A stretch of 64,000 bases of DNA from Clostridia bacterium. GTDB taxonomy: Bacteria; Bacillota; Clostridia; Christensenellales; Borkfalkiaceae. Below are positions 7,469 through 16,029 of this stretch, one piece after another (positions within the stretch are counted from its first letter, which is position 1; each line of letters starts with the position of its first letter). The notes under the pieces are model-generated. The model did not search any database. It saw nothing but the letters and a program-made list of their open reading frames with translations, and was not told where the DNA came from. A program made the translations under genes and the position numbers. The DNA is taken from positions 44,355 to 108,354 of the forward strand of contig JAFTWU010000007.1 of NCBI GenBank assembly GCA_017465145.1. Reading direction: 5' to 3'.

Positions 7469-9328
7469 ATGAAAAACAGTTATTTAGAAGGACAATTTGA
7501 CGCCGTAGTTATCGGCGCTGGCCACGCTGGTGCAGAAGCGGCATTAGCCCTTGCAAGAACGGGGCAAAAAACGGCTATGCTAACACTTAACCTTGATAGC
7601 ATAGTATTTTTGGCGTGCAATCCTTCTATCGGTGGAACGGCTAAAGGTCAAATCGTAAGGGAAATAGACGCGCTTGGCGGTGAAATGGGAATAAACGCCG
7701 ATAAATCTCTTTTGCAAATCCGTATGCTTAACCGCGGTAAAGGTACGGCTGTTCAGTCTTTGCGCGGTCAAACGGATAAAAACGTTTACCATCAATTTAT
7801 GAAAAAAACGCTTGAAGAAACGGAAAATCTTAAGATTTTACAAGGCGAAGCGGTGGAAATTTTGGTGGAAAACGGCGCAGTTACGGGCGTTAAAACGGCT
7901 TTTGGCGGTATTTTAGAGTGCAAGGCGGTCGTTGTTGCAACGGGCGTATATCTTAACGGTAGCGTTATTGCGGGCGAGTGGAAGAAAAACGCCGGCCCTA
8001 ACGGATTTGCACCCGCAAATGAATTGACGGCAAACCTTGTTGATTTAGGGTTTAACGTGCGCAGATTTAAGACGGGAACACCCGCTAGAATAGACGCAAG
8101 GTCGATAGATTTTTCCGTTTTAGAAGTTCAAGACGGCGAAACGGACGTTTATCCCTTTAGTTTTATGACCGACGCTTTGCCCCAAAAACAAACGCCGTGC
8201 TATTTGACCTATACCAACGAAAAAACGCATAAAATAATAATGGACAACTTGCACCGCTCTCCCCTATACTCTGGTATGATTAAGGGTACGGGACCAAGAT
8301 ATTGCCCGTCTATTGAAGATAAAGTTGTTCGCTTTAAGGATAAAGACCGCCACCAACTATTTTTAGAACCCGAAGGTGGCAATACCAACGAAATTTACGT
8401 TCAAGGTATGTCAACTTCTTTACCCCACGACGTTCAAAAGGCTATGTACAGAACGGTTAAGGGGCTTGAAAATTGCGAGATTATGCGCTATGCATACGCT
8501 ATAGAATACGACTGCATTGACAGTTTAGACCTTTACCCCACCCTAGAATATAAGCGCGTTGAAAACTTATATTGCGCGGGGCAAATTAACGGCACAAGCG
8601 GTTATGAAGAAGCGGGTGCACAAGGTTTAATTGCAGGGCTTAACGCGTCGCTTAAACTTCGCGGAGAGCCACCGCTAGTTCTTGGCAGAGACGACGGCTA
8701 TATAGGTGTTTTAATTGACGATTTAGTTACCAAAGGCACTAACGAACCTTACCGTATGATGACTAGCCGTGCGGAATATCGCATTGTTTTAAGGCAAGAT
8801 AATCCAGATTTCCGCTTGACTGAAAAAGGCAGACGCGCGGGACTTGTTAGCGATGAAAGGTACGCTAAATATTTGCAAAGAAAAGCCGATTACGAAAAGG
8901 CAACCGCGCTAATGCAAACGGCATATAAGCCTAAGGAAACGGAAAAGCTGCTTAAAAATCACGGTTTTGAGGTGGCACAAAAATCCCTTACCGTTGCCGA
9001 CCTTATCCGCCGTGGTATACCGCTAGATGAAATTATTTTAGAATTTGGCGGTTTTGAAGGCATTGATAAACATATTTTATCTACCGTGGAAACTGATGCT
9101 CAATACGAAGGGTATTTGGCAAAGGCGTTAGAACAAGTAGAAAAGGCAAAAAAACTTGAAGAAAGAATTTTGCCAGAAGATATCGACTATTTGTCAATTC
9201 AAGGCTTAAGAATAGAAGCAAGACAAAAGTTAGATAAAATTCGCCCCCGCTCTTTAGGGCAAGCAGGCAGAATTTCAGGCGTATCCCCCGCCGACATAGC
9301 GGTTTTAATGGTTTATTTGAAAAAATAA
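7469..9328 (+). CDS. mnmG: tRNA uridine-5-carboxymethylaminomethyl modification enzyme MnmG (GidA)
   Basis: MnmG is an FAD enzyme that, with MnmE, modifies the wobble uridine of certain tRNAs. The 619-residue protein begins with a Rossmann motif GAGHAGAEAA (about 16-25), has the family motif CNPSIGGTAKGQIVREIDALGG and the GQINGTSGYEEAGAQG block, and ends in the helical C-terminal domain. The length is normal. Proximity to dnaA resembles the gidA position near oriC in many bacteria, but neither mnmE nor rsmG is present in this window. No good Shine-Dalgarno sequence is visible before the ATG. Confidence 0.97.
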   Translation: MKNSYLEGQFDAVVIGAGHAGAEAALALARTGQKTAMLTLNLDSIVFLACNPSIGGTAKGQIVREIDALGGEMGINADKSLLQIRMLNRGKGTAVQSLRGQTDKNVYHQFMKKTLEETENLKILQGEAVEILVENGAVTGVKTAFGGILECKAVVVATGVYLNGSVIAGEWKKNAGPNGFAPANELTANLVDLGFNVRRFKTGTPARIDARSIDFSVLEVQDGETDVYPFSFMTDALPQKQTPCYLTYTNEKTHKIIMDNLHRSPLYSGMIKGTGPRYCPSIEDKVVRFKDKDRHQLFLEPEGGNTNEIYVQGMSTSLPHDVQKAMYRTVKGLENCEIMRYAYAIEYDCIDSLDLYPTLEYKRVENLYCAGQINGTSGYEEAGAQGLIAGLNASLKLRGEPPLVLGRDDGYIGVLIDDLVTKGTNEPYRMMTSRAEYRIVLRQDNPDFRLTEKGRRAGLVSDERYAKYLQRKADYEKATALMQTAYKPKETEKLLKNHGFEVAQKSLTVADLIRRGIPLDEIILEFGGFEGIDKHILSTVETDAQYEGYLAKALEQVEKAKKLEERILPEDIDYLSIQGLRIEARQKLDKIRPRSLGQAGRISGVSPADIAVLMVYLKK

Positions 9329-9350
9329 AAGGATTAATTTATAAAAAAAC

Positions 9351-9380
9351 AAAAAGCACCACGAAAGTAGTGCTTTTTGT
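9351..9380 (+). terminator. Intrinsic terminator after mnmG
   Basis: The AAAAAGCAC / GTGCTTTTT stem, extended inward by a few pairs, has a GAAA loop and is followed by T-rich sequence. Confidence 0.85.
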
Positions 9381-9439
9381 TTATCTTTTAGATAACGTTT
9401 TTTGTTTACCTTTGTAAGTAGCGTTTTTGTTACCTTTTT

Positions 9440-9482
9440 ACAAAAAGAAAAGCCTAGGTTATGGTTTAGCCACAACCTAGGC
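9440..9482 (-). terminator. Intrinsic terminator of rnpB
   Basis: Read on the minus strand, GCCTAGGTTGTGG pairs with CCATAACCTAGGC and is followed by TTTTCTTTTTG. It lies about 10 bases beyond the 3' end of the RNase P RNA. Confidence 0.88.
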
Positions 9483-9491
9483 ATATTTATT

Positions 9492-9839
9492 TAAGTTGGT
9501 CTGTAAGCCGAGTTCTGTCGTGTACGGTCATTTATCTACGAATAACGTTACCGTTATCCCCCAGCGTTATTTTAGTAAAACGTTCGGGCGAAACTCCCCA
9601 TAATGAACGTTTTGTCAAACTTGCTTCGGGTGGGGTTTACATTGCCCCCTGCGTTACCGTAGGGGCGGTGGGCTCTTACCCCGCCTTTTCAACCTTACCT
9701 ATTGCTAGGCGGTAATTTTCTGTTGCACTTTCCTTAAAGTCGCCTTCACCGGGATTTCTCCGGCACCCTGTTTCTAAAAAGCTCGGACTTTCCTCATTGA
9801 CGGTTTCTCTCCGTCCCCGCGACCGTATAACCAACTTAA
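9492..9839 (-). ncRNA. rnpB: RNase P RNA, bacterial type A
   Basis: This is the catalytic RNA that, with RnpA, matures tRNA 5' ends. The minus strand carries the conserved landmarks: GAGGAAAGTCCGAGC near the 5' end, ACCCCACCCGAAGCAAG in the middle, and GACAGAACTCGGCTTACAG at the 3' end. The first and last bases (AAGTTGG / CCAACTT) pair as helix P1. The layout fits the ancestral type A fold, not the Bacillus type B. A consensus promoter precedes it and a strong terminator follows. An open frame across 9676-9882 is a by-product of this RNA. Confidence 0.95.
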
Positions 9840-9849
9840 AAGTAACAGT

Positions 9850-9878
9850 ATTATATTCTTTATGCGCCCGTTTGTCAA
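9850..9878 (-). promoter_or_regulatory. rnpB promoter (exact consensus)
   Basis: On the minus strand TTGACA, a 17-base spacer and TATAAT match the consensus perfectly. The predicted transcription start is about 6 bases before the first paired base of P1, supporting the rnpB 5' end. Confidence 0.85.
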
Positions 9879-10006
9879 GCAAAATTTAAAATGCCCGCCG
9901 TTATCTAAAAATTTTAAAAGCAAAAAGGCGACTAAACTTAACTTAATTGCTTAAACTAAATATTAACCGCCAATTTACTTTTAAGGTTCAGACTATTACT
10001 TTTTGA

Positions 10007-10202
10007 TTAAAGATCGTCTGCATCTTGAACAGGTTTAGAATATTTATCATCCTTAACCGTTCCGGTATAAGAACCTAAAGGGTCAAAATTGCTTCCAATA
10101 ACAAAGTTATTTACAATTCTTCGTGCTTTTAGAGTTGCTTTTACCGTTCGTGGTAGTCTTCTTGCTACCGTTTGCGCTTTTATTAGTCTTTGTATCTCTC
10201 AT
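10007..10202 (-). pseudogene. Conserved small QDADDL-tail protein gene with an apparent +1 frameshift
   Basis: From ATG at 10202 (ribosome-binding site AAGGGGG) the frame gives a Lys/Ser/Thr/Asn-rich peptide of 31 residues, MRDTKTNKSANGSKK..., ending at a stop within TGTAAATAAC. One frame over, without its own start, lies SNFDPLGSYTG followed by PVQDADDL and a stop. From memory, that C-terminus occurs in small clostridial hypothetical proteins. Removing one A at plus-strand 10110-10112 joins both parts into one 64-residue protein. Alternatives are a sequencing error in the A-run, a true pseudogene or recoding. The function of the family is unknown to me. Confidence 0.6.
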
Positions 10203-10311
10203 AACGTCCCCCTTGGTAGTATTATGTGCAGGCATTTTTAAGTTATACACGGTGAACGAAAAATTTTTAAAAGTAATTCAAAAGTTTTAAGGAGAGTAAT
10301 TTAATATATTT

Positions 10312-10346
10312 AAAAAGAAAAACCCCAAGCATTTTTGTTTGGGGTT
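10312..10346 (-). terminator. Intrinsic terminator of the amino-acid kinase gene
   Basis: On the minus strand AACCCCAAAC / GCTTGGGGTT forms a stem followed by TTTTCTTTTT. It lies 20 bases beyond the kinase stop codon. Confidence 0.88.
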
Positions 10347-10366
10347 AAGTTATATGGTTATTAAAC

Positions 10367-11191
10367 CTATCTTACGCCGATACGGGTTGCCTTTGCCTTT
10401 CCACTTAAGATATCTTTAAGAGAGTGTTTTGCAGATGCAATTATAACGTTAGTGCCAATTTTAACGGCGTCTTTAACGTATTCTAACTTGGCTTTAGCAC
10501 CGTTTGCGCCCGCACGCGAAGCACCGTGGCAAAAGTTTTCACACTCGGTAATATTATCCAAAACTTCGTAAATATCTTTACCGCTAATTTCTTCAATGAG
10601 AGTTTTGCTATCGGCAGGGTCGCGGTAAATACCGTCTGCACTAGTTAGAATAAGCAAGGTTTTAGCCTTAACTAAGCAGGCTATTTGCGCTGCAGTTTCA
10701 TCGTTATCAACACACTCTACAACCTTTTTGTTGTCGGCTTTAAGTGACTGAATTTCAAACTTGCGCGATTCTTCCGTACTTACGCAGTCGTTATAATTTA
10801 TTATTGGAATAGCGTTTTGTTTAGGGCAACGAAGTAGTAACGCCTTTAAGTGTTCGCGCTTTTCGTCTTCGTTAAAGTGTTGGTGTTCAACTAAAACTTG
10901 GCGCACCGAATACTTAGGGTCTATATATTGACGGTAGGTTGCCATCAAAATTGATTGACCTTGCGCAGCGTAGTCCGTTTTAACTTCTTCTTGAGAGCCT
11001 TCAAGTTCTACGCCGTTACGGTGGATATAATCTAGTCTGCCCGTTTCTGCCGCGCCACTAGTTACCCAAATGTAACCGGGTTTAAGTTCGCCCGATAATC
11101 TTGCTATTAAAGTGTAATCTAAAATGTTGCTTGCCTTGTCGATAAGCGCCATAGAGCCTATCTTTCCAACAAGTTCAATATCAAAAGCCAT
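10367..11191 (-). CDS. Amino acid kinase family protein, glutamate-5-kinase-like
   Basis: The 274-residue protein has the amino-acid kinase fold: a glycine-containing phosphate loop near the N-terminus (GKIGSMAL), VTSGAAETGRLDY, an acceptor-site segment NDETAAQIACL and the nucleotide-binding LILTSADGIYRDP. These resemble ProB without its PUA domain, though the first loop differs from the usual KxGSS. AAGGTG precedes the ATG. It is monocistronic with its own terminator, and no proA or proC lies nearby, so proline synthesis is only one possibility. A uridylate- or carbamate-kinase-like substrate cannot be excluded. Confidence 0.68.
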   Translation of the reverse strand: MAFDIELVGKIGSMALIDKASNILDYTLIARLSGELKPGYIWVTSGAAETGRLDYIHRNGVELEGSQEEVKTDYAAQGQSILMATYRQYIDPKYSVRQVLVEHQHFNEDEKREHLKALLLRCPKQNAIPIINYNDCVSTEESRKFEIQSLKADNKKVVECVDNDETAAQIACLVKAKTLLILTSADGIYRDPADSKTLIEEISGKDIYEVLDNITECENFCHGASRAGANGAKAKLEYVKDAVKIGTNVIIASAKHSLKDILSGKAKATRIGVR

Positions 11192-11332
11192 ATTTCACCT
11201 TTTGTTTGTCTTTTGCAAACATTATATATTATATTAAGTAAATTTTCAACAAAAACGACGTAATTAACGCGCTATTTTACGCTTAATTAAAAGAGTTTTA
11301 GGTCTTAGCGGTAGATTAAAGATTATAGGTAA

Positions 11333-12613
11333 CTATTTTGCCAAGTTAAAAATCGCTGTTTTGTAAATTTTATGCATTAATTTAAGGTCTTCTATCGCCA
11401 TATTTTCGTTTGGCTGATGTATGGTGCTTGGTCGATTGGGGAATTCTGCACCAAAAGCGCAACCTTTTTTGAAAACGCGCGCAAACGTACTGCCAGATTC
11501 AACTTCCGCCTTTGCATTTTCGCCCGTAACCACGTTATATGCGGATAAAAGGGTTTGAACGAAAGGTTCGTTTTTATCAATCATAAAAGACGGGTGCTTT
11601 TCGCTTGCCGAATATTCAATACCGAACTTTTCAAAATAAGGAATAATATCTTTTTGAGAAAGTGGGGCGGGGATACGGCAATCGCAAGTGATATAAACGC
11701 CGTCTTCTTTTTCACAAATAAGGTCTGGGGATAGAGTTACGCCACCTTGTTCGTTTTTCAAATTAAATACGCCGTATTTATCTTGGAACAAGCAGTCGTA
11801 AACCTTTTTAACGTCTTCACCGCACGCGATAAAATATTCAAACAAGCCTTTAAGGGCGTTTATACCCCGTTCTGGCATAGAGCCGTGGCACGAAACACCA
11901 AAACTTTCTATCTTGCCGTCGCCATTTACCTTTATATTAAACTTTTCGGCAAGGTCTTTATATATAATAGAAGTTTGATATGCGCTAGCGTAACCGCAAA
12001 CGGCGTTTACAACAGTTCCGCCCGTTATACTATTAAAGTTTTTAAGACGTGGAATTTTAAAAGTTACAACCGTTATGCCCTTTTCCGCGTACACTACGGG
12101 GAAGTTGCCGTCGGGCGAAAAGCCGTATTCTGGAAAGTATGAAACCTTGTTTAGATAGTCAACGTCTCTCCAACCGCTTTCTTCATCACAACCAACGATA
12201 AGGCGGAATTTTCTATTAGGCGCGCGCCCTTCTTTTTCGCACTCTTTTTTAACTTCGTAAAGGGCGTATAAGCAAGATAATAGGGGGGCTTTGTCGTCGC
12301 CTATTCCCCTGCCGTATAAAAAGCCGTCCTTTTCGGTTAACTTAAACGGGTTAGTTTCCCAGCCGTTGCCAACGGGAACTACGTCAACGTGCCCGATAAT
12401 ACCTATTTCTTCGCCCGCTCCGTAGATTACTTCACCTATATAATTATCGTAATTTTTCGTTTCAAAACCCATGCGAGACGCGAAATTTAAAAAGGTATCT
12501 AGCGCTTTTTTAACGCCTAGCCCAAAGGGTGCGTTTTTGCTAGCGTCCCCTAAAACGCTTTCGCACGCGATAAGGTTTTCTAAATCGGATAAAAATTCAA
12601 AATAATTTTGCAT
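11333..12613 (-). CDS. M20 family dipeptidase, PepV-like
   Basis: This is a cytoplasmic zinc-dependent aminopeptidase/dipeptidase of the M20 clan. The 426-residue protein shows GHVDVVPVG (first metal histidine and catalytic Asp), GRGIGDDKAP (bridging Asp) and GCDEESGWRD (Glu-Glu pair). A lid-domain insertion fills the middle, and a late metal ligand lies in RPSTIHQPNE. The pattern matches Xaa-His dipeptidase PepV better than ArgE or DapE. It is divergent from radC. A weak AAAAGGGG lies about 11 bases before the ATG. The exact peptide specificity cannot be read from sequence. Confidence 0.85.
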   Translation of the reverse strand: MQNYFEFLSDLENLIACESVLGDASKNAPFGLGVKKALDTFLNFASRMGFETKNYDNYIGEVIYGAGEEIGIIGHVDVVPVGNGWETNPFKLTEKDGFLYGRGIGDDKAPLLSCLYALYEVKKECEKEGRAPNRKFRLIVGCDEESGWRDVDYLNKVSYFPEYGFSPDGNFPVVYAEKGITVVTFKIPRLKNFNSITGGTVVNAVCGYASAYQTSIIYKDLAEKFNIKVNGDGKIESFGVSCHGSMPERGINALKGLFEYFIACGEDVKKVYDCLFQDKYGVFNLKNEQGGVTLSPDLICEKEDGVYITCDCRIPAPLSQKDIIPYFEKFGIEYSASEKHPSFMIDKNEPFVQTLLSAYNVVTGENAKAEVESGSTFARVFKKGCAFGAEFPNRPSTIHQPNENMAIEDLKLMHKIYKTAIFNLAK

Positions 12614-12737
12614 AGAGATTTTAACCCCTTTTTAACTGTTACAATTATATTATATATTATCGCAAACGAAAATGTAAACAAAAACGCCAAGAATTTGAGC
12701 TTATTTACTAGAGATGGCTAAAATTTAACAAAAGATT

Positions 12738-12766
12738 TTGCTAAAATATAAAAATTATGTTACAAT
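12738..12766 (+). promoter_or_regulatory. radC promoter, positioned for a leaderless or near-leaderless transcript
   Basis: TTGCTA (12738-12743), 17 bases, TACAAT (12761-12766). Only seven bases separate the -10 box from the radC ATG, so transcription would begin at or next to the start codon. Confidence 0.5.
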
Positions 12767-12773
12767 ATAAGGT

Positions 12774-13514
12774 ATGGAAACAAAAGAGAATTTACACCAA
12801 GGGCATAGGCAACGTGCAATAGAAAAGCTTATGAAAAACCCAGACGGGCTTGCCGACCACGAATTGCTTGAAATTTTGCTTTTTTCCGTTTTGCCCCGCC
12901 AAGATACTAACGCGCTAGCACATAGACTTTTAAATTGCTTTGGCAGTTTAGAAAAGGTGCTTTCCGCAACCGGCAAAGAACTTATGTCGGTTAAAGGGGT
13001 TGGCAAAAGTGTAAGTGCGCAAATTATAGTTTTGGGTAGAATTTGCAATATTGTTTCCGCACGCGATAAAGATGAAGATAATTCTTCTTGGTCGTCCTTT
13101 TACAGTCATAAAAAAGAAATTGCAAGTTTCTTTAACGGCATTATGGACGAGCGTTTCGTTATGGTGTTGCTTGATAAAAGACGCCGTAAGATTACTAAAA
13201 TTACTTGCGATAACGAAATGATTAGTAACGTTAAAGTAGACGTTCCTGATTTAGCAAAGGCTATCGCAATTCACAAGCCCGCACACATCGTTATTTGCCA
13301 CAATCACCCAAGCGGAAACCCTTTGCCTAGCGAACAAGATGATTTTACCACCAAAAAGATTAACCTTGTTTGCGCAATGCACGGCGTTACGCTTGCTGAC
13401 CACGTTATTTATGCGGGTGAAGATAGATTTTATAGTTATCACGTTGAAAATAGACTAGACGATATTAAAAAGATTGCCAATTTAGATAAATTAATTACAG
13501 CAATAAAGGAGTAG
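12774..13514 (+). CDS. radC: RadC family JAB-domain protein
   Basis: RadC proteins combine a helix-hairpin-helix with a JAMM metalloprotease-like domain. Their historic link to DNA repair is unproven. The 246-residue protein has the HhH segment (LMSVKGVGKSVSAQI, about 62-77) and a JAMM motif HNHPSGNPLPSEQD at about 179-192 with the metal histidines and aspartate. It ends two bases before gltX, so both are probably cotranscribed. A promoter abuts the ATG and only a weak AAGG precedes it. Confidence 0.93.
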   Translation: METKENLHQGHRQRAIEKLMKNPDGLADHELLEILLFSVLPRQDTNALAHRLLNCFGSLEKVLSATGKELMSVKGVGKSVSAQIIVLGRICNIVSARDKDEDNSSWSSFYSHKKEIASFFNGIMDERFVMVLLDKRRRKITKITCDNEMISNVKVDVPDLAKAIAIHKPAHIVICHNHPSGNPLPSEQDDFTTKKINLVCAMHGVTLADHVIYAGEDRFYSYHVENRLDDIKKIANLDKLITAIKE

Positions 13515-13516
13515 TT

Positions 13517-14953
13517 ATGGAAAAGGTTAGAACGCGTTTTGCACCAAGCCCCACGGGGTATTTACACATCGGTGGCTTAAGAACGGCTCTTTACGGTTAC
13601 CTTTTTGCAAAAAAGCAAGGCGGTGATTTTATTTTAAGAATAGAAGATACCGATACTGCGCGCTACGTGGACGGTTCCGTTCAAATTATTTACGATACTA
13701 TGCGCGACTCTGGTGTTATGTACGACGAAGGCCCAGACGTTGGCGGTAATTACGGTCCTTACGTTCAAAGCGAAAGAAAGAACATTTATAAAGAATACGC
13801 TGAAAAGCTTGTTGAACTTGGCGGTGCGTACTATTGTTTTTGTTCGCCTGAAAGAATTGCCGGCTTAAAAGACGAAAGCGGTAACGTGCGCTATGATAAG
13901 CATTGTTTGAAATTATCTAAAGAAGAAATTGCCGAAAAGATTAAAAACGGCGAACCTTACGTTATAAGACAAAACGTTCCGCTAGAAGGCACGGGCACTT
14001 ATACTGACCTTGTTTACGGTGAAATTAGCGTTGATTATAAAGATATCGAAGACGGTATTTTAATTAAGAGCGACGGTATGCCCACCTATAACTTTGCAAA
14101 CGTTGTTGACGATTATCTTATGGGTATCACCCACGTTATTCGCGGTACGGAATATCTTTCTTCTACCCCTAAATACAACCTTATGTACGACGCTTACGGT
14201 TGGAGAAGACCTGTGTATATTCACCTTCCCCCCATTATGAAGGATGCGCAACATAAACTTTCTAAGCGCAACGGCGACGCTAGTTACGAAGATTTTGTAA
14301 AGAAAGGGTACGTTAAAGAATCTATCGTTAATTATATCGCGCTACTTGGTTGGAGTCCTAAGTCTAACGTGGAAAAGATGAGCCTAAACGACCTTATCGA
14401 AAACTTTTCACTAGACGGCATAAGCAAGTCCCCATCTATTTTTGACGAAGTTAAAATGAAGTGGCTGTCTGGCGAATATATTAAGGAAATGACCTTTGAA
14501 GAATTTAAGGAAAAGGCGTTGCCTTTCTTAAAAGAAAGCAAGGTTTACGGTAAGTATAACGAAGACAAGTTGTTATCTTTAGTTAAGGGCAGAGTTCAAA
14601 TTTATAGCGAAATTGCTGAAAAATTAGATTTCTTGGCGGAATTTGGCGCATTTGACACGGCACTTTTTGAAAACCAAAAACAAAAGGCTAGCGCACAAGT
14701 TGCTAAAAAAATTTTACCAAAGATTAAAGAAAAACTTGCAGGCATTGACGCGTGGGAAAACTCTAACTTGTTTAGCGCGTTGGTAGAACTTTCTGCCGAA
14801 CTAGATATTAAAAAGCAAGCGGTATTATGGATAGCGCGCGTTGCTATCACGGGCAAAGAATCAACCCCCGGTGGCGCAACGGAAATTGCCGAACTTCTTG
14901 GCAAAGAAGAAACGCTTGCAAGACTAGATTTTGCTTTCGATTTAGTTAAATAG
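13517..14953 (+). CDS. gltX: Glutamyl-tRNA synthetase
   Basis: GltX charges tRNA-Glu (possibly also tRNA-Gln before amidation). The 478-residue class I enzyme has the HIGH-type motif HIGG (17-20), the KLSKR loop (247-251), and a CxC...C zinc-like motif (C107, C109, C130). The C-terminal helical anticodon-binding domain follows. Its ATG has GGAG upstream, overlapping the end of radC. Spacing implies an operon with radC. Length and motifs are normal for a single discriminating or non-discriminating enzyme. Confidence 0.97.
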   Translation: MEKVRTRFAPSPTGYLHIGGLRTALYGYLFAKKQGGDFILRIEDTDTARYVDGSVQIIYDTMRDSGVMYDEGPDVGGNYGPYVQSERKNIYKEYAEKLVELGGAYYCFCSPERIAGLKDESGNVRYDKHCLKLSKEEIAEKIKNGEPYVIRQNVPLEGTGTYTDLVYGEISVDYKDIEDGILIKSDGMPTYNFANVVDDYLMGITHVIRGTEYLSSTPKYNLMYDAYGWRRPVYIHLPPIMKDAQHKLSKRNGDASYEDFVKKGYVKESIVNYIALLGWSPKSNVEKMSLNDLIENFSLDGISKSPSIFDEVKMKWLSGEYIKEMTFEEFKEKALPFLKESKVYGKYNEDKLLSLVKGRVQIYSEIAEKLDFLAEFGAFDTALFENQKQKASAQVAKKILPKIKEKLAGIDAWENSNLFSALVELSAELDIKKQAVLWIARVAITGKESTPGGATEIAELLGKEETLARLDFAFDLVK

Positions 14954-15000
14954 GTTTTATCGTTAACTATATAAAACGGCGTAGCTATAAGGAGACTTTT

Positions 15001-15840
15001 ATGAAAAAGAAATTTTCAAGTTTTATAATGGCAATATGTTTAACGATTCCTTGCCTGTTTACTTTAATCGCTTGTAATCAAACTCCGCCCCCAACCACCC
15101 CAGCACATAATTATGTAAATGGAGTTTGTGTGATTTGTGGAGACGTTAAAGGCTTGCAATTTGAATATATGCCAAGCTCCGATTCGTATAAAGTTTTAGA
15201 TGGCCGTCAAGTTATTGCTTCAATATTTTCAATTCCTTCAACTTATAATGATGGAGTACACGGCGAAAAACCTGTAACGGTAATCGGAGGAGCTTCGTTT
15301 TATAGTTGTAAGGTTATTAGCGAAATAACAATCCCAAGTTCTGTAAAAGTTATTGAAAACTATGCGTTTGAAGATTGTACAGGTCTTGCTAAGGCATATA
15401 TGTTTGAAGGATTAGAAAGCATAGGTAACGCTGCTTTTATGAATTGCAGAAATTTAGACGACGTTGGTATTCCGGCAAGTGTAACCAATTTTGGAACAGA
15501 AATTTTTGCGGATTGTCTATTTTTAGACAATATCACTTTTGATGGGGATATAACGGAAATTACTCAATGGATGTTTAGAGATTGTTCCAATATGGATTAT
15601 TTCCTTGTCCCCGAATCTGTTACAAAAATCGCCTCATACGCTTTTAGAAATTGTGCTAAATTAGAAGAAATTATAATTTCAAATACAATACAAGAAATAG
15701 CAGACTTTGCTTTTGTCGAGTGTGGTGAATTGAGAGAAGTTTTCTTTATCGGTTCTGCGCAAGAATGGGAGGTTTTACAAGACTCTATTGGTGAGGGAAA
15801 CGAGTGCTTATTAAATGCAGAAATAAAATTTGCTGCTTAG
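15001..15840 (+). CDS. BspA-type leucine-rich-repeat lipoprotein
   Basis: This is a predicted surface lipoprotein, 279 residues. It has a basic N-terminus, a hydrophobic stretch and the lipobox LIAC at about residues 22-25, so the mature protein would be anchored by a lipidated cysteine. A short NYVNGVCVICGD segment follows, then several LRR_5 (BspA) repeats with the pattern I...AF..C..L..I.IP.SV, roughly residues 85-265. Such repeats mediate binding in other bacteria; the ligand here is unknown. It has AAGGAG upstream and its own terminator. Confidence 0.85.
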   Translation: MKKKFSSFIMAICLTIPCLFTLIACNQTPPPTTPAHNYVNGVCVICGDVKGLQFEYMPSSDSYKVLDGRQVIASIFSIPSTYNDGVHGEKPVTVIGGASFYSCKVISEITIPSSVKVIENYAFEDCTGLAKAYMFEGLESIGNAAFMNCRNLDDVGIPASVTNFGTEIFADCLFLDNITFDGDITEITQWMFRDCSNMDYFLVPESVTKIASYAFRNCAKLEEIIISNTIQEIADFAFVECGELREVFFIGSAQEWEVLQDSIGEGNECLLNAEIKFAA

Positions 15841-15858
15841 TTTTATAAAACAAAATAT

Positions 15859-15891
15859 AAACCTACTAGGTAAAACTAGTAGGTTTTTTGT
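15859..15891 (+). terminator. Intrinsic terminator after the LRR lipoprotein
   Basis: AAACCTACTAG / CTAGTAGGTTT is a perfect 11-bp stem with a six-base loop, followed by TTTTG. Confidence 0.9.
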
Positions 15892-16029
15892 TTAACATTA
15901 TAGTAAGAAAAAATGAAACTAGGCGTTTTATAATTCCCCAATTATCACGCTAATTTCAAAACTCGGTTATTAATTTTTGCCTTTCTTTTTTATTGTTTAC
16001 AAAATGGCACAATTGTAAGCGGTTTTATT

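Noticed and set aside
9676-9882. Open reading frame on the minus strand
   Set aside because: It lies within and just upstream of the RNase P RNA; the conserved RNA motifs explain the sequence.
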